From positions 414,247 through 478,246 of the forward strand of contig NZ_KB903229.1 of the NCBI RefSeq assembly GCF_000379625.1: a stretch of 64,000 nucleotides of DNA, given 5' to 3'. Positions within the stretch are counted from its first letter, which is position 1; the number at the start of each line of letters is the position of its first letter. Below the pieces are notes generated by a model. That model did not search any database and was not told the origin of the DNA. It saw only the letters and a program-made list of their open reading frames with translations. Position numbers and translations under genes: made by a program. Positions 24,473-33,938 of the stretch are shown in pieces. The stretch is from Actinomycetospora chiangmaiensis DSM 45062. Lineage in GTDB: Bacteria; Actinomycetota; Actinomycetes; Mycobacteriales; Pseudonocardiaceae.

Positions 24473-26155
24473 ATGGCGGCTGGTGCCCGGCGACTCTGGA
24501 TCGTGAACGGGCTGGTCGTTCTGCTCGTGCTCCTCGCCGCGGGCGGGACGGTGTACGGCCTGACGAGGAGTGCGGACAGCTCGAACGCCTCGCTGCGGAC
24601 GACGCCCGTCGGGCGCGGCACCGTGGCCGAGACGATCAGCGCGGCCGCCACGGTGACGAGCGCGACGAGCGCGACCCTGAACTTCTCCAGCAGCGGCCGG
24701 ATCGCCGAGGTGCGGGTCCGGCTGGGCGACCGCGTCACCAAGGGACAGACGGTCGCCCGCCTCGACGGCGAGTACGCGCAGGCCAGCCTCGACGCCGCGG
24801 ACGCCCAGGTCGCGGCGGCCGAGCAGCAGCTCGACGACGCCCACTACCAGCAGGACCACCCGCAGTCGACGCAGCAGCAGGCCGCGGGGACCGGGACGAC
24901 GGCGGGTCAGGCCGGACAGGCGCCCACGCAGCAGCGTGCGGCCGCCCCGGCCGCCCCGGCCGCCCCGGCGGCCCCGACAGCACCGACGACGGGCGCTGGC
25001 GGGTCGACGACGAGCACCGGCGCGGCGGGGGGCGGAACGTCCGCCGGCACTGCGCAGCCCCCGCAGGGCGGGCTCGTCACCATCAACCGCTTCGCCGGGG
25101 ACGGCTCCGGCGTCGAGCAGGTCCGGCCGATGGCCGACCAGACCGGCGGGGGGACCAACGGCGGGACCGGCGGCACCACCGGGACCGGCACTGCCTCGAC
25201 GTCGGGAACCGGGCAGGCCGGCGGGACCACCGCTCAGACGTCGGCGGACCCGGGCGAGGCGGCGGTCCGCAACGCCGAGTCCCAGCTCGCGCAGGCGAAC
25301 GCGACGCGGGTGCAGTCGTTCCAGAACACCCAGAACCTCGACCTGGTAGCCCCGGCCGACGGCACCGTCGTCAGCCTGGACGGGGTCGCCGGGCAGCTGG
25401 CCGGACCGCAGGGCGTCGTGGTGAGCCAGACCGGGACCGGCAACCCGGCGGGCGGGCGGCTGCCCGACGGGTCGGCGCTCTCCAGCGGCGCGGGCTCGGG
25501 CCAGTCGGCCACCACGGGCGGCGGCGGTGCCGCGACGGGCGGCGGGTCCGCGTCGGGTGGCGCGACCGCGTCGAACGCGACGGCCCCCCAGACCGCGCCC
25601 GCGGTGATGACCATCGCGAACCTCGGGGCGATGCAGGTGCTCGCCCAGGTACCCGAGCTCGACGTCGCGAAGGTCGCGACGGGACAGACGGTGGCGGTGT
25701 CGGTGAACGCCCTGCAGGGGCAGAAGCTGCCGGGCACCGTGATGTCGGTGAACATGCTGCCCGGGTCGCAGGCGACCGTGCAGTACGGCACGGCCGTCGC
25801 GATCACCGCGCCGCCGCCCGGGCTGCGGCCGGGGATGTCGGCGAGCGTCTCGATCACCGTGGCCCAGGCGAACGACGTGACGTTCCTGCCCTCCGTAGCC
25901 GTCACGCCGGTGGGCGGACCGGACAGCGGCCAGGGGACGGTTCAGGTCCTCCAGCCGGACGGGACCTCTCTCGAGCGGACGATCGGCACGGGCCTGTCGT
26001 CGGACACGGTCACCCAGGTGACCTCGGGTCTCTCGCTGGGCGACCTCGTGGTGCTGCCCGACCAGTCGGCGTCGAGTGCGGCGAGCCTGCGCGGGTTGCG
26101 CGGCGGCGGCAACGGCGGCAACGGGGGCGGCGGTTCGGGCGGCGCCGGACGATGA
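24473..26155 (+). CDS. HlyD/MacA-type membrane-fusion protein with low-complexity inserts
   Basis: 560 residues from ATG 24473 (a GTG at 24464 would overlap the -10 box). One N-terminal membrane helix (LWIVNGLVVLLVLLAAGG) anchors it outside the cell. Residues ~45-105 are the first half of a biotinyl-lipoyl domain (IAEVRVRLGDRVTKGQTVARLDG); its second half (LDLVAPADGTVVSLDG) comes only after a ~170-residue insert rich in Ala, Gly, Thr and Gln. A second Gly/Ser-rich insert precedes the beta-barrel (VLAQVPELDVAKVATGQTVAV). As in MacA, it should connect the ABC transporter encoded by the next two genes to the outside. It overlaps the ATPase gene by 4 bases. Confidence 0.9.
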   Translation: MAAGARRLWIVNGLVVLLVLLAAGGTVYGLTRSADSSNASLRTTPVGRGTVAETISAAATVTSATSATLNFSSSGRIAEVRVRLGDRVTKGQTVARLDGEYAQASLDAADAQVAAAEQQLDDAHYQQDHPQSTQQQAAGTGTTAGQAGQAPTQQRAAAPAAPAAPAAPTAPTTGAGGSTTSTGAAGGGTSAGTAQPPQGGLVTINRFAGDGSGVEQVRPMADQTGGGTNGGTGGTTGTGTASTSGTGQAGGTTAQTSADPGEAAVRNAESQLAQANATRVQSFQNTQNLDLVAPADGTVVSLDGVAGQLAGPQGVVVSQTGTGNPAGGRLPDGSALSSGAGSGQSATTGGGGAATGGGSASGGATASNATAPQTAPAVMTIANLGAMQVLAQVPELDVAKVATGQTVAVSVNALQGQKLPGTVMSVNMLPGSQATVQYGTAVAITAPPPGLRPGMSASVSITVAQANDVTFLPSVAVTPVGGPDSGQGTVQVLQPDGTSLERTIGTGLSSDTVTQVTSGLSLGDLVVLPDQSASSAASLRGLRGGGNGGNGGGGSGGAGR

Positions 26156-26868
26156 CCGGGCGCGTCGCGGTGCGGCCGGACGTGCCGGTGCTCGACGTCC
26201 GGTCGATGTCGAAGGTCTACGGCGAGGGCGAGACCGCGGTCCACGCCCTGCGCGAGGTCGACCTGCTCGTCCGCCGGGGCGAGTACGTCGCGGTGATCGG
26301 CCAGTCGGGCTCGGGCAAGTCGACGCTGCTCAACATCCTGGGCTGCCTCGACGCCCCGACGTCGGGTCGCTACCTGCTCGAGGGGCTCGACGTCGCCGAC
26401 CTCGACGACCGTCAGCAGTCGGTGCTGCGCAACCGACAGATCGGGTTCGTCTTCCAGTCGTTCAACCTGATCCCGCGCACCACCGCCTTCGCGAACGTCG
26501 AACTCCCGCTGGTCTATGCGGGGGTCCCGCGGCGCGTGCGGCGGGCGCGGACCCTGGCCGCGCTCGACGTCGTCGGCCTCGGGGAACGGACCGACCACCG
26601 TCCGAACCAGCTCTCCGGTGGTCAGCAGCAGCGGGTCGCCGTCGCCCGGGCCCTCGTCACCGCGCCCGCGCTCCTGCTGGCCGACGAGCCCACCGGCAAC
26701 CTCGACTCCGCGAGCACGGCCGACGTCCTGGACCTCTTCGACGGTCTCCACGCCACCGGCCGCACCATCGTGATCATCACCCACGACGCCGAGGTCGCCG
26801 AGCGGGCCGATCGCGTGGTCACCGTGACCGACGGTCGGCTGCGCGAGAGCTCCGGGGCCCGGCCGTGA
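26152..26868 (+). CDS. ABC transporter ATP-binding protein, MacB/LolD type
   Basis: 238 residues. Walker A is GQSGSGKST (50-58), the signature LSGGQQQRVAVARAL follows, then Walker B LLLADEPTGNLDS and the H-loop IVIITHD. The MacB/LolD family pairs with FtsX-type permeases and drives mechanotransmission rather than classical import. It shares 4-base overlaps with the adaptor before it and the permease after it, so translation is coupled. Confidence 0.95.
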   Translation: MTGRVAVRPDVPVLDVRSMSKVYGEGETAVHALREVDLLVRRGEYVAVIGQSGSGKSTLLNILGCLDAPTSGRYLLEGLDVADLDDRQQSVLRNRQIGFVFQSFNLIPRTTAFANVELPLVYAGVPRRVRRARTLAALDVVGLGERTDHRPNQLSGGQQQRVAVARALVTAPALLLADEPTGNLDSASTADVLDLFDGLHATGRTIVIITHDAEVAERADRVVTVTDGRLRESSGARP

Positions 26869-28088
26869 GCTCCGTCGAGATCGTCCGGTTCGCCGTCCGG
26901 GCGCTGCTCGCGAACCGGCTCCGGTCGTTGCTGACGATGCTCGGGATCATCATCGGCATCGCCGCGGTGATCCTGCTGACCGCGCTCGGCAACGGGGCGG
27001 CGCAGTACATCCAGGGACAGATCTCGGGGCTGGGCGCCAACAGCATCACGGTGCTCGCCCGTGCCCCCGGCGGGACCGCCGGGGCCGCCGCCGGCGCGTC
27101 CGCCCGCCCGCTGACCTCGGGCGACGCCACGGCGATCGCCGATCCGCAGGGGGCACCGGACGTCGGGTACGTCGCGCCGGTCGTGCAGAGCTCGTCGACC
27201 GTCGCCGCCGGCCCCAACTCCGAGACCGCGACGGTCATCGGCAGCACGCCCCAGTACTTCCCGGGGTCGAACACGGTGGTGGCCGCCGGTCGGGCCTACG
27301 ACGAGGCGGACGTCGCCGACGGCCGTCCGGTGGCCGTGATCGGCCGCACCGTGGCCGACGACCTCTACGGCGTCGGGTCGACCCCGTTGGGGCGGAGCCT
27401 TCTCGTCAAGGGCGTCCCCCTGCAGATCATCGGGGTCCTGCAGGCCAAGGGCCAGGGTGGCGGGTTCGCCAACCCCGACTCGAACGTGCTCGCGCCGATC
27501 ACCACCGTGCAGAGCGCGTTCACCGGCTTCGGGAACCTCAACCAGATCGTGGTCGGGGCGCGGGCGTCGACGACCCAGAACGCCGCCGAGTCGGAGATCT
27601 ACTCGATCCTCGACCGGCGACACGGGATCACGAACCCGAACAACCGCGACTACCAGCTCATCAGCTCCGCCCAGCTCGCCCAGGTGCTCGACCAGACCCT
27701 GTCGACGTTCTCCCTGCTCCTCGCCGGCATCGCGGGCATCTCGCTGCTGGTGGGCGGGATCGGGATCACCAACATCATGCTGGTGTCGGTCACCGAGCGG
27801 ACCCGCGAGATCGGGATCCGCAAGGCGCTCGGTGCCCCGCCGTCGGCGATCCTCGGCCAGTTCCTCGTGGAGTCCACGATCCTGTCCGTGCTGGCCGGTC
27901 TCATCGGCGTCGGCATCGGGGTGGCCGGGACGCTCATCCCGCTCCCGAACGGGTTCCGCGCGGTGGTGGTGCCCGCCGCGGTGGTCGTGGCGGTCGTGGT
28001 GTCGATCGTCATCGGGGTGTTCTTCGGCGGCTACCCGGCCCGGCGCGCCGCGCGCCTGCGGCCGATCGAGGCCTTGCGGCGGGAGTAG
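26865..28088 (+). CDS. ABC transporter permease, MacB/FtsX type
   Basis: 407 residues from GTG 26865 (GTGA overlap with the ATPase). Helix 1 is preceded by FAVRALLANRLRSLLTMLGIIIGIAAVI, the typical MacB opening. A large extracytoplasmic domain (~45-280) follows, then three helices ending with the FtsX signature (ERTREIGIRKALGA and the closing FFGGYPARRAARLRPIEALRRE). Together with the adaptor and ATPase it forms a tripartite-like exporter without an outer-membrane component. Candidates for cargo are peptides, antibiotics or lipids; nothing in the sequence decides. Confidence 0.94.
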   Translation: MSSVEIVRFAVRALLANRLRSLLTMLGIIIGIAAVILLTALGNGAAQYIQGQISGLGANSITVLARAPGGTAGAAAGASARPLTSGDATAIADPQGAPDVGYVAPVVQSSSTVAAGPNSETATVIGSTPQYFPGSNTVVAAGRAYDEADVADGRPVAVIGRTVADDLYGVGSTPLGRSLLVKGVPLQIIGVLQAKGQGGGFANPDSNVLAPITTVQSAFTGFGNLNQIVVGARASTTQNAAESEIYSILDRRHGITNPNNRDYQLISSAQLAQVLDQTLSTFSLLLAGIAGISLLVGGIGITNIMLVSVTERTREIGIRKALGAPPSAILGQFLVESTILSVLAGLIGVGIGVAGTLIPLPNGFRAVVVPAAVVVAVVVSIVIGVFFGGYPARRAARLRPIEALRRE

Positions 28089-28099
28089 AGGGGACGACG

Positions 28100-28681
28100 A
28101 TGTCGGACGACGAGAAGCCCGCGACGGACGCGGCGGAGACCACGACGGAGACGGGCCCGATCCACCCGGCCAGCCCGCAACCGGCCTTCGGGCCCGACAC
28201 GGTGCGCCGTGACGGCGGCCCGGCGCGGGGCTGGGAGGAGGACGCGAGGGGCAGCACCCGCACCTCGGCGGCCGTGCTCGACGAGCCGATCGACGACGTC
28301 GACGTGCGCGAGCGTCTCCGGCGACCCGGCATGGCGCGGTCGACCCGCATCCTGCTGCTCGTCCTCGCCGGGGTCGTGCTCCTCGGCGCGGGCCTGTTGA
28401 TCGGGCGCGCCATCGCACCGGCGACCGGTCCGGGCTCGGTGCCCCAGACCATCGGCACCATCGAGTCGGTGGACACGCCCCCGGGAGGCTCCCCGGTCCT
28501 CACCGTCCGGGGGGCCGACGGGAGCCTGACGGCCCTCCAGACCACCCCGGGCACGGTCGTCGCCACGCCGGCGGCCGGCGGCAACGCCGCACTCCGGGCG
28601 GGTCTCGCCGTCACGGTCACCGGCGAGCGCGACCAGCGCGGCGAGATCGTGGCGAGCCGGGTCGACCTCCCGGCCCGCTGA
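28100..28681 (+). CDS. Membrane-anchored protein of the export cassette
   Basis: 193 residues, starting 11 bp after the permease stop with GGGGA before its ATG. The N-terminal ~80 residues are acidic and disordered-looking. One helix follows (ILLLVLAGVVLLGAGLLIGRAIA). The outside part (~110-193) looks like a small OB-type beta domain (GTIESVDTPPGGSPVLTV, ITGLAVTVTGERDQRGEIVASRV-like pattern), as in DUF5666-type proteins. It may be an accessory subunit of the exporter, inferred from position only. No recognised catalytic motif. Confidence 0.75.
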   Translation: MSDDEKPATDAAETTTETGPIHPASPQPAFGPDTVRRDGGPARGWEEDARGSTRTSAAVLDEPIDDVDVRERLRRPGMARSTRILLLVLAGVVLLGAGLLIGRAIAPATGPGSVPQTIGTIESVDTPPGGSPVLTVRGADGSLTALQTTPGTVVATPAAGGNAALRAGLAVTVTGERDQRGEIVASRVDLPAR

Positions 28682-28710
28682 CGCGCGCCGGAGCTCGCGG
28701 GCACGTGGGG

Positions 28711-28734
28711 CGGGGGCCGCGTCGGCGACCCCCG
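28711..28734. terminator. Stem-loop between convergent genes
   Basis: CGGGGGCCGC (28711-28720) and GCGACCCCCG (28725-28734) with loop GTCG and one mismatch. It lies in the 57-bp gap between the export cassette and the leftward Clp_N gene and can serve both. Confidence 0.6.
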
Positions 28735-28738
28735 TCCG

Positions 28739-29329
28739 TCACGAGGCCGACGGCCACCCCAGCAGGGTGCCCGGGTCGCGCGGCTGGATCCGCCGCACCG
28801 GGGAGGGGCGGCGCGCCGAGACCGCGGGCGGCACCGGACCGGTCAGGGCATCGAGCCCGGCGAGGGCGTCGAGCAGCCGGTCCGCGTCCGCGCCGAGCGT
28901 CGTGAGCATGTCCGCCGCCTGGTCGCCGCCGTGGCGCAGGAGCGCGGTCAGCAGGTCCGAGACCGAGACGTCGTGGTCGAACCCGGCCGCGCGCACCTGC
29001 GCGGCGGCGAGCACCTCGAGGACCGCGCCGTTCGCGATCGGCGGCCCGGGCGGGCCCGAGGGGTCGGGTTCTCCGGCCGCCGTCCACACCGCGAGGGTGA
29101 GGGCGGTGTCGCTGCCGCGGTCGGTCACGCCGGCCGCGGCGAGCAGACCGGCCTCCGGGCCGTCGGCCCGGACGAGGGCCCGCAGCAGGTGTGCGGTGCC
29201 GATCCAGTGGTGGCCGCGCTCGGCGGCCTCGTGACGTGCGATGTCCAGCACCCGGGCGACCTCGGCCGAGACCTGACGTCGGGCGGCACCGGGGTCGGGG
29301 ACCCGGGGCTGGGCGGTGGGGAGCGCCAT
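28739..29329 (-). CDS. Stand-alone Clp N-terminal domain protein
   Basis: 196 residues from ATG 29329. Residues ~18-165 match the double Clp_N repeat: VARVLDIARHEAAERGHHWIGTAHLLRALV is the first half and VLEVLAAAQVRAAGFDHDVSVSDLLTALLR the second. No AAA+ ATPase domain follows; the last 30 residues are basic and Pro-rich. Clp_N domains bind adaptors and substrates, and free-standing forms (ClpC-N-like, or plant ClpT) can modulate a ClpC machine. The full-length clpC is at 55128. Divergent from the HerA-like gene, with a hairpin in the gap. The function as a ClpC competitor or adaptor is an inference. Confidence 0.82.
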   Translation of the reverse strand: MALPTAQPRVPDPGAARRQVSAEVARVLDIARHEAAERGHHWIGTAHLLRALVRADGPEAGLLAAAGVTDRGSDTALTLAVWTAAGEPDPSGPPGPPIANGAVLEVLAAAQVRAAGFDHDVSVSDLLTALLRHGGDQAADMLTTLGADADRLLDALAGLDALTGPVPPAVSARRPSPVRRIQPRDPGTLLGWPSAS

Positions 29330-29382
29330 GTCCGCAGCGTGGCAGGCGTACCGCCATGATCGCAGCGTGTCTCGGCCGGGAG

Positions 29383-29408
29383 GGTGACGCTTCCGACCGA
29401 GCGTCACC
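29383..29408. promoter_or_regulatory. 9-bp inverted repeat in a divergent gap
   Basis: GGTGACGCT (29383-29391) and AGCGTCACC (29400-29408) are perfect arms with an 8-base spacer. The site lies between two divergent genes, where a terminator would have no role, so an operator is more likely. Confidence 0.4.
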
Positions 29409-29593
29409 GTGCGCGGTGCCCGACCGGGCTGTGCGGGCGGGCTGCGGGGGGCGAGTGGGGGACGCCGCGCCGCGCCGGTCGCCGGTGCTCCGTTTCCGGA
29501 CGGCGGGAGTCGCCCGATGGGGGGGAATCCGGGCGCCGCGCGGCGTGTCGCCACCACCTCCGTCGTCAGGAAGGCCGAGAGGCCATGACCGGC

Positions 29594-29599
29594 TACTCT
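29594..29599 (+). promoter_or_regulatory. -10 box TACTCT, leaderless geometry
   Basis: TACTCT ends 7 bases before GTG 29607 of the HerA-like gene. Confidence 0.5.
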
Positions 29600-29606
29600 C
29601 CCCGCC

Positions 29607-31175
29607 GTGACCGGGAACGAGGCCGCGACCGAGATCGCCGCCGGGTACGCCACGGACGGTGCCGCGCTCGAGCTGGGTGCGGTGGTGATCGACGGGGCCA
29701 CCGATCCGGCGGCCCGGGTGCGCATCCCGTTCGCGACGCTGAACCGCCACGGCCTGGTCGCGGGCGCCACCGGCACCGGCAAGACCAAGACCCTGCAGAA
29801 CCTCGCCGAGCAGTGCTCCGCGGCGGGCGTCCCGGTGATGCTCGCCGACGTCAAGGGCGACCTCTCCGGGCTCGCCCGCGCCGGCGAGTCGGGTGACCGC
29901 CTGACGAAGCGGGCCGCGGAGACCGGGGACGACTGGGCCCCCACCGCCTACCCGGTGCGGTTCCTGTCGCTCGGCGCCGCCGGCATCGGGGTGCCGGTCC
30001 GCGCGACGATCACCGCGTTCGGGCCGATCCTGCTGTCGAAGGTGCTCGGGCTCAACGCCACGCAGGAATCGACGCTCGGACTGATCTTCCACTACGCCGA
30101 CCAGAAGCAGCTCGCCCTGCTGGACACCAAGGACCTGCGGGCGGTCATCCAGCACCTGCTCTCCGACGAGGGCAAGGCCGAGCTCAAGGAGATCGGCGGT
30201 GTCTCGACGGCGACGGCGGGCGTGATCCTGCGGGCGCTGGTGAACCTCGAGGCCCGCGGCGGCGACCAGTTCTTCGGAGAGCCGGAGTTCGACCCGGCCG
30301 ACCTGCTCGCGGTCGAGGGCGGCCGCGGGGTGGTGACGCTGCTCGAGCTCGCCGACCAGCAGGCCGACCCGACCCTGTTCTCCACCTTCCTCATGTGGCT
30401 GCTCGCGGAGCTCTTCGAGGACCTCCCGGAGGCGGGCGACCTCGACAAGCCCAAGCTCGTGTTCTTCTTCGACGAGGCGCACCTGCTCTTCGCCGACGCG
30501 TCGAAGGCGTTCCTGGAGCGCATCGAGCAGACCGTCAAACTCATCCGGTCCAAGGGCGTCGGCGTCTTCTTCTGCACCCAGCTGCCCACCGACATCCCGA
30601 ACGACGTCCTCTCGCAGCTGGGCGCCCGGGTACAGCACGCGCTGCGCGCCTTCACCCCGGACGACCAGAAGGCCCTGACGCGGACCGCGCGGACCTACCC
30701 GAGGTCGAAGGTCTACGACATCGAGACCGCGTTGACCTCGCTGGGCATCGGCGAGGCCATCGTCACGGTGCTCTCCGAGCGCGGCGCCCCCACGCCGGTC
30801 GCGTGGACCCGCCTGCGCGCCCCGCGCTCGCTGATGGGGGCGATCGGCGCCCCGGCGGTCACCGAGGCGGCGAAGGCGTCGCCGCTGTGGGCCCGCTACG
30901 GCGAGACCATCGACCGGGAGTCCGCCTACGAGCGGCTCTCGGCCCGGACCGGGGCCACCCAGGCGCCCGAGGTGCGGGCCGAACCGGTGCCGGCCGACCA
31001 GCCGCCGCAGCCCGCCCCGCCGCAGGCGCCGCCGCCCGAGGCCGACGAGGGACCGGGGTTGTTCGAGAAGGCGATGGCCAACCCGATGGTCCGCTCGTTC
31101 CTGCGGTCGGCCGCGAGCGCGGCGGGCCGGGAGATCAGCCGCGGGCTGTTCGGGACGGCGCAGCGCCGGCGCTGA
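29607..31175 (+). CDS. HerA-like ATPase (DUF853 helicase-like)
   Basis: 522 residues. Walker A GATGTGKT is at 53-60 and Walker B LVFFFDEAHLLF at ~284-295; VFFCTQLPTDIPNDVLSQLGARV supplies the sensor segment. This is the DUF853 branch of the HerA/FtsK superfamily, ring-shaped ATPases that usually move DNA. The bacterial branch (YjgR in E. coli) has no settled role. The C-terminal ~70 residues are Pro/Ala-rich, then a short helix-rich end (LFEKAMANPMVRSFLRS). The gene is common next to hpt-ftsH or fol genes in related actinomycetes. A leaderless promoter is predicted. Confidence 0.9.
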   Translation: MTGNEAATEIAAGYATDGAALELGAVVIDGATDPAARVRIPFATLNRHGLVAGATGTGKTKTLQNLAEQCSAAGVPVMLADVKGDLSGLARAGESGDRLTKRAAETGDDWAPTAYPVRFLSLGAAGIGVPVRATITAFGPILLSKVLGLNATQESTLGLIFHYADQKQLALLDTKDLRAVIQHLLSDEGKAELKEIGGVSTATAGVILRALVNLEARGGDQFFGEPEFDPADLLAVEGGRGVVTLLELADQQADPTLFSTFLMWLLAELFEDLPEAGDLDKPKLVFFFDEAHLLFADASKAFLERIEQTVKLIRSKGVGVFFCTQLPTDIPNDVLSQLGARVQHALRAFTPDDQKALTRTARTYPRSKVYDIETALTSLGIGEAIVTVLSERGAPTPVAWTRLRAPRSLMGAIGAPAVTEAAKASPLWARYGETIDRESAYERLSARTGATQAPEVRAEPVPADQPPQPAPPQAPPPEADEGPGLFEKAMANPMVRSFLRSAASAAGREISRGLFGTAQRRR

Positions 31176-31222
31176 CGTCGCGCACGTCACGCCGCGCGCG
31201 GGTCGGCGTCAGTGGGCCGGGG

Positions 31223-31228
31223 TACATT
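31223..31228 (+). promoter_or_regulatory. -10 box TACATT upstream of ftsH
   Basis: TACATT is a near-consensus -10 hexamer about 80 bases before ATG 31311. No clear -35 box is seen 16-18 bases upstream. Confidence 0.45.
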
Positions 31229-31310
31229 GGCATTCATCAGGGCTTCCCTGGCATGACAGACGGCAGTGAGTCAACCCGGGGAGGGTCGAGGCCGGACCGG
31301 CCGCCACCGC

Positions 31311-33866
31311 ATGGACCGCAAGCGCCTGCTCCGCAATCCGCTGATCTGGATCGTGGTGCTCTTCGTCGTCTACCTGGTCGTGTCGTCGTTCTTCAGCGAC
31401 ACGCGTGGTTACACCCAGGCCTCGACGTCCCTCGCCCTCCAGCAGATCGACCAGCGCAACGTCGCCGAGGTCACGCTCGAGGACAAGGAACAGCGTCTGC
31501 GTATGACGCTGGTGAACCCCGTCGACGTCCCGCCCGCGGACGGCACGTCCGGGTCACCGACGCGCACCACGCAGATCTACGCGCAGTACCCGGCCGCCGC
31601 CGGGAACCAGATCTTCACGGAGCTGCGGGAGAACCCGGCCCGCAACGGCTTCGACACCCAGGTCACGCAGGAGTCCCTGCTCGGCCAGATGCTGATCTAC
31701 CTGATCCCGCTGGGCCTCGTCCTGGTGCTGCTGTTCTGGATGATGAACGCGCAGGGCGGCGGCAACCGCGTCCTGTCGTTCGGCAAGTCCAAGGCCAAGC
31801 AGCTCAACAAGGACATGCCCAAGACGACCTTCGCCGACGTCGCCGGCGCGAACGAGGCCGTCGAGGAGCTCTACGAGATCAAGGACTTCCTCCAGAACCC
31901 GACGCGCTACCAGGCGCTCGGCGCGAAGATCCCGAAGGGCGTCCTGCTCTACGGCCCGCCCGGTACCGGCAAGACGCTGCTGGCGCGCGCCGTGGCCGGC
32001 GAGGCGGGCGTGCCGTTCTACACGATCTCCGGCTCGGACTTCGTCGAGATGTTCGTCGGTGTCGGTGCGTCCCGGGTGCGTGACCTGTTCGAGCAGGCCA
32101 AGCAGAACTCGCCCTGCATCGTGTTCGTCGACGAGATCGACGCCGTGGGTCGTCACCGCGGTGCCGGCATGGGCGGCGGGCACGACGAGCGCGAGCAGAC
32201 GCTGAACCAGCTGCTCGTCGAGATGGACGGCTTCGACGCCCGCGGCGGGATCATCCTGATCGCGGCGACGAACCGCCCCGACATCCTCGACCCGGCGCTG
32301 CTGCGTCCCGGTCGCTTCGACCGGCAGATCCCCGTCGCCGCGCCCGACCTCGCGGGTCGCCGCCAGATCCTCGCCGTGCACGGCAAGGGCAAGCCCCTCG
32401 CCCCGGACGCCGACCTCGACGGGCTGGCCAAGCGCACCGTCGGGTTCTCCGGTGCCGACCTCGCGAACGTCCTCAACGAGGCCGCGCTGCTCACCGCGCG
32501 CCTCAACCAGCAGCAGATCACGGGCGCCTCGCTGGAGGAGTCGGTCGACCGCGTGATCGGTGGCCCGGCCCGCAAGAGCCGGATCATCTCCGAGCAGGAG
32601 AAGAAGGTCGCCGCGTACCACGAGGCCGGGCACGCCCTGGCCGCGTGGGCGATGCCGGACATCGAGCCGGTCTACAAGGTGACGATCCTGCCGCGCGGTC
32701 GCACCGGTGGGCACGCCCTCGTCGTCCCGGAGGACGACAAGGAGTTGATGACCCGCTCGGAGATGATCGCCCGCCTCGTGTTCGCGATGGGTGGCCGCTC
32801 CGCCGAGGAGCTCGTCTTCCACGAGCCGACGACGGGTGCGTCCTCCGACATCGAGCAGGCGACGAAGATCGCCCGCGCGATGGTCACCGAGTACGGCATG
32901 AGCGCCAAGCTCGGCGCCGTGAAGTACGGCCAGGAGCAGGGCGAGCCCTTCCTCGGCCGCACCGCGGGCAAGCAGTCGGACTACTCGCTCGAGGTCGCCC
33001 ACGAGATCGACGAGGAGGTGCGCAAGCTCATCGAGGCCGCGCACACCGAGGCGTGGGAGATCCTGAACACCCATCGCGACGCGCTCGACGCGCTGACCGC
33101 CGAGCTGATCGAGCACGAGACGCTGCAGCGCAAGGACCTGGAGCGGGTCTTCGCCTCGGTCACCAAGCGGCCGCGCATCACGATGTTCAACGACTTCGGG
33201 GAGCGCACGCCCTCCGACCGGCCGCCGATCAAGACGCGGCGCGAGATCGCCACCGAGCGCGGCGAGCCGTGGCCGCCGGAGGACGAGCGCCGCGAGCCCG
33301 CGCGCGTCGGGGCCGGGAGCAACGGCCACGGCCCGAACGGACAGAGCGCCCACACGCAGAACGGCCAGAACGGGCAGCAGCCCGCGGCCGACCGCAACGG
33401 CCAGTCCTCCCCGGGTCAGAACGGCCACGGGTGGGGCGCGCCGGACACGCCGGCGGTGGGCACGCCCGCCGTCGGGCCGGGCGAGCGGGCCACCGGGCCC
33501 GGGACCTCCGGGTGGGGCATCCCCGACGTGTACCGCACCGGGGGCTCGTCGCAGCCGCCGTCGGCGGTGCCACCGAACTACGGGGCGCCTCCCGGCTGGA
33601 CGCCGGGCACCACGCCCCGCGGGACGTCGTGGGACCCGAACACGCGGCCGTACGGCCAGCACGGGTCGGGGTCGTCCTCGCAGGGCTGGGGCAGCCCCGG
33701 GGGCCAGCACGCTGCGCCGGAGGACGGATCGTCGGCCGGCGGACGCCGGAGTGCTCCGGACCACGACCAGTCGAGCGGGACCTCGTTCACATCGCCGGGC
33801 GAGGGCGGCGTGAACCCGTACGGTGATCCGGAAGGCCGTCGTACCGACGGTCGCACGGAGAGCTGA
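31311..33866 (+). CDS. ftsH: ATP-dependent zinc metalloprotease FtsH
   Basis: 851 residues from ATG 31311 ([13 protein letters not shown], the usual family start; GTG 31266 would add 15 unrelated residues). Helix 1 at ~8-26, an extracytoplasmic domain, and helix 2 ([18 protein letters not shown]) precede the AAA+ domain: Walker A GPPGTGKT 215-222, Walker [13 protein letters not shown], and second region of homology [18 protein letters not shown]. The zinc site is HEAGH (437-441) with a third ligand in [11 protein letters not shown]. It degrades membrane and short-lived proteins. After ~640 comes a ~210-residue low-complexity tail rich in Gly, Asn, Gln, Ser and Pro, longer than usual. Confidence 0.96.
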   Translation: MDRKRLLRNPLIWIVVLFVVYLVVSSFFSDTRGYTQASTSLALQQIDQRNVAEVTLEDKEQRLRMTLVNPVDVPPADGTSGSPTRTTQIYAQYPAAAGNQIFTELRENPARNGFDTQVTQESLLGQMLIYLIPLGLVLVLLFWMMNAQGGGNRVLSFGKSKAKQLNKDMPKTTFADVAGANEAVEELYEIKDFLQNPTRYQALGAKIPKGVLLYGPPGTGKTLLARAVAGEAGVPFYTISGSDFVEMFVGVGASRVRDLFEQAKQNSPCIVFVDEIDAVGRHRGAGMGGGHDEREQTLNQLLVEMDGFDARGGIILIAATNRPDILDPALLRPGRFDRQIPVAAPDLAGRRQILAVHGKGKPLAPDADLDGLAKRTVGFSGADLANVLNEAALLTARLNQQQITGASLEESVDRVIGGPARKSRIISEQEKKVAAYHEAGHALAAWAMPDIEPVYKVTILPRGRTGGHALVVPEDDKELMTRSEMIARLVFAMGGRSAEELVFHEPTTGASSDIEQATKIARAMVTEYGMSAKLGAVKYGQEQGEPFLGRTAGKQSDYSLEVAHEIDEEVRKLIEAAHTEAWEILNTHRDALDALTAELIEHETLQRKDLERVFASVTKRPRITMFNDFGERTPSDRPPIKTRREIATERGEPWPPEDERREPARVGAGSNGHGPNGQSAHTQNGQNGQQPAADRNGQSSPGQNGHGWGAPDTPAVGTPAVGPGERATGPGTSGWGIPDVYRTGGSSQPPSAVPPNYGAPPGWTPGTTPRGTSWDPNTRPYGQHGSGSSSQGWGSPGGQHAAPEDGSSAGGRRSAPDHDQSSGTSFTSPGEGGVNPYGDPEGRRTDGRTES

Positions 33867-33938
33867 CCAGCGGCGGCCACCCTCCCCGACGCGGAGGCAC
33901 GGGCCGGCCCGCGCACCCGAGAAACGGGCGAGGGAGAC

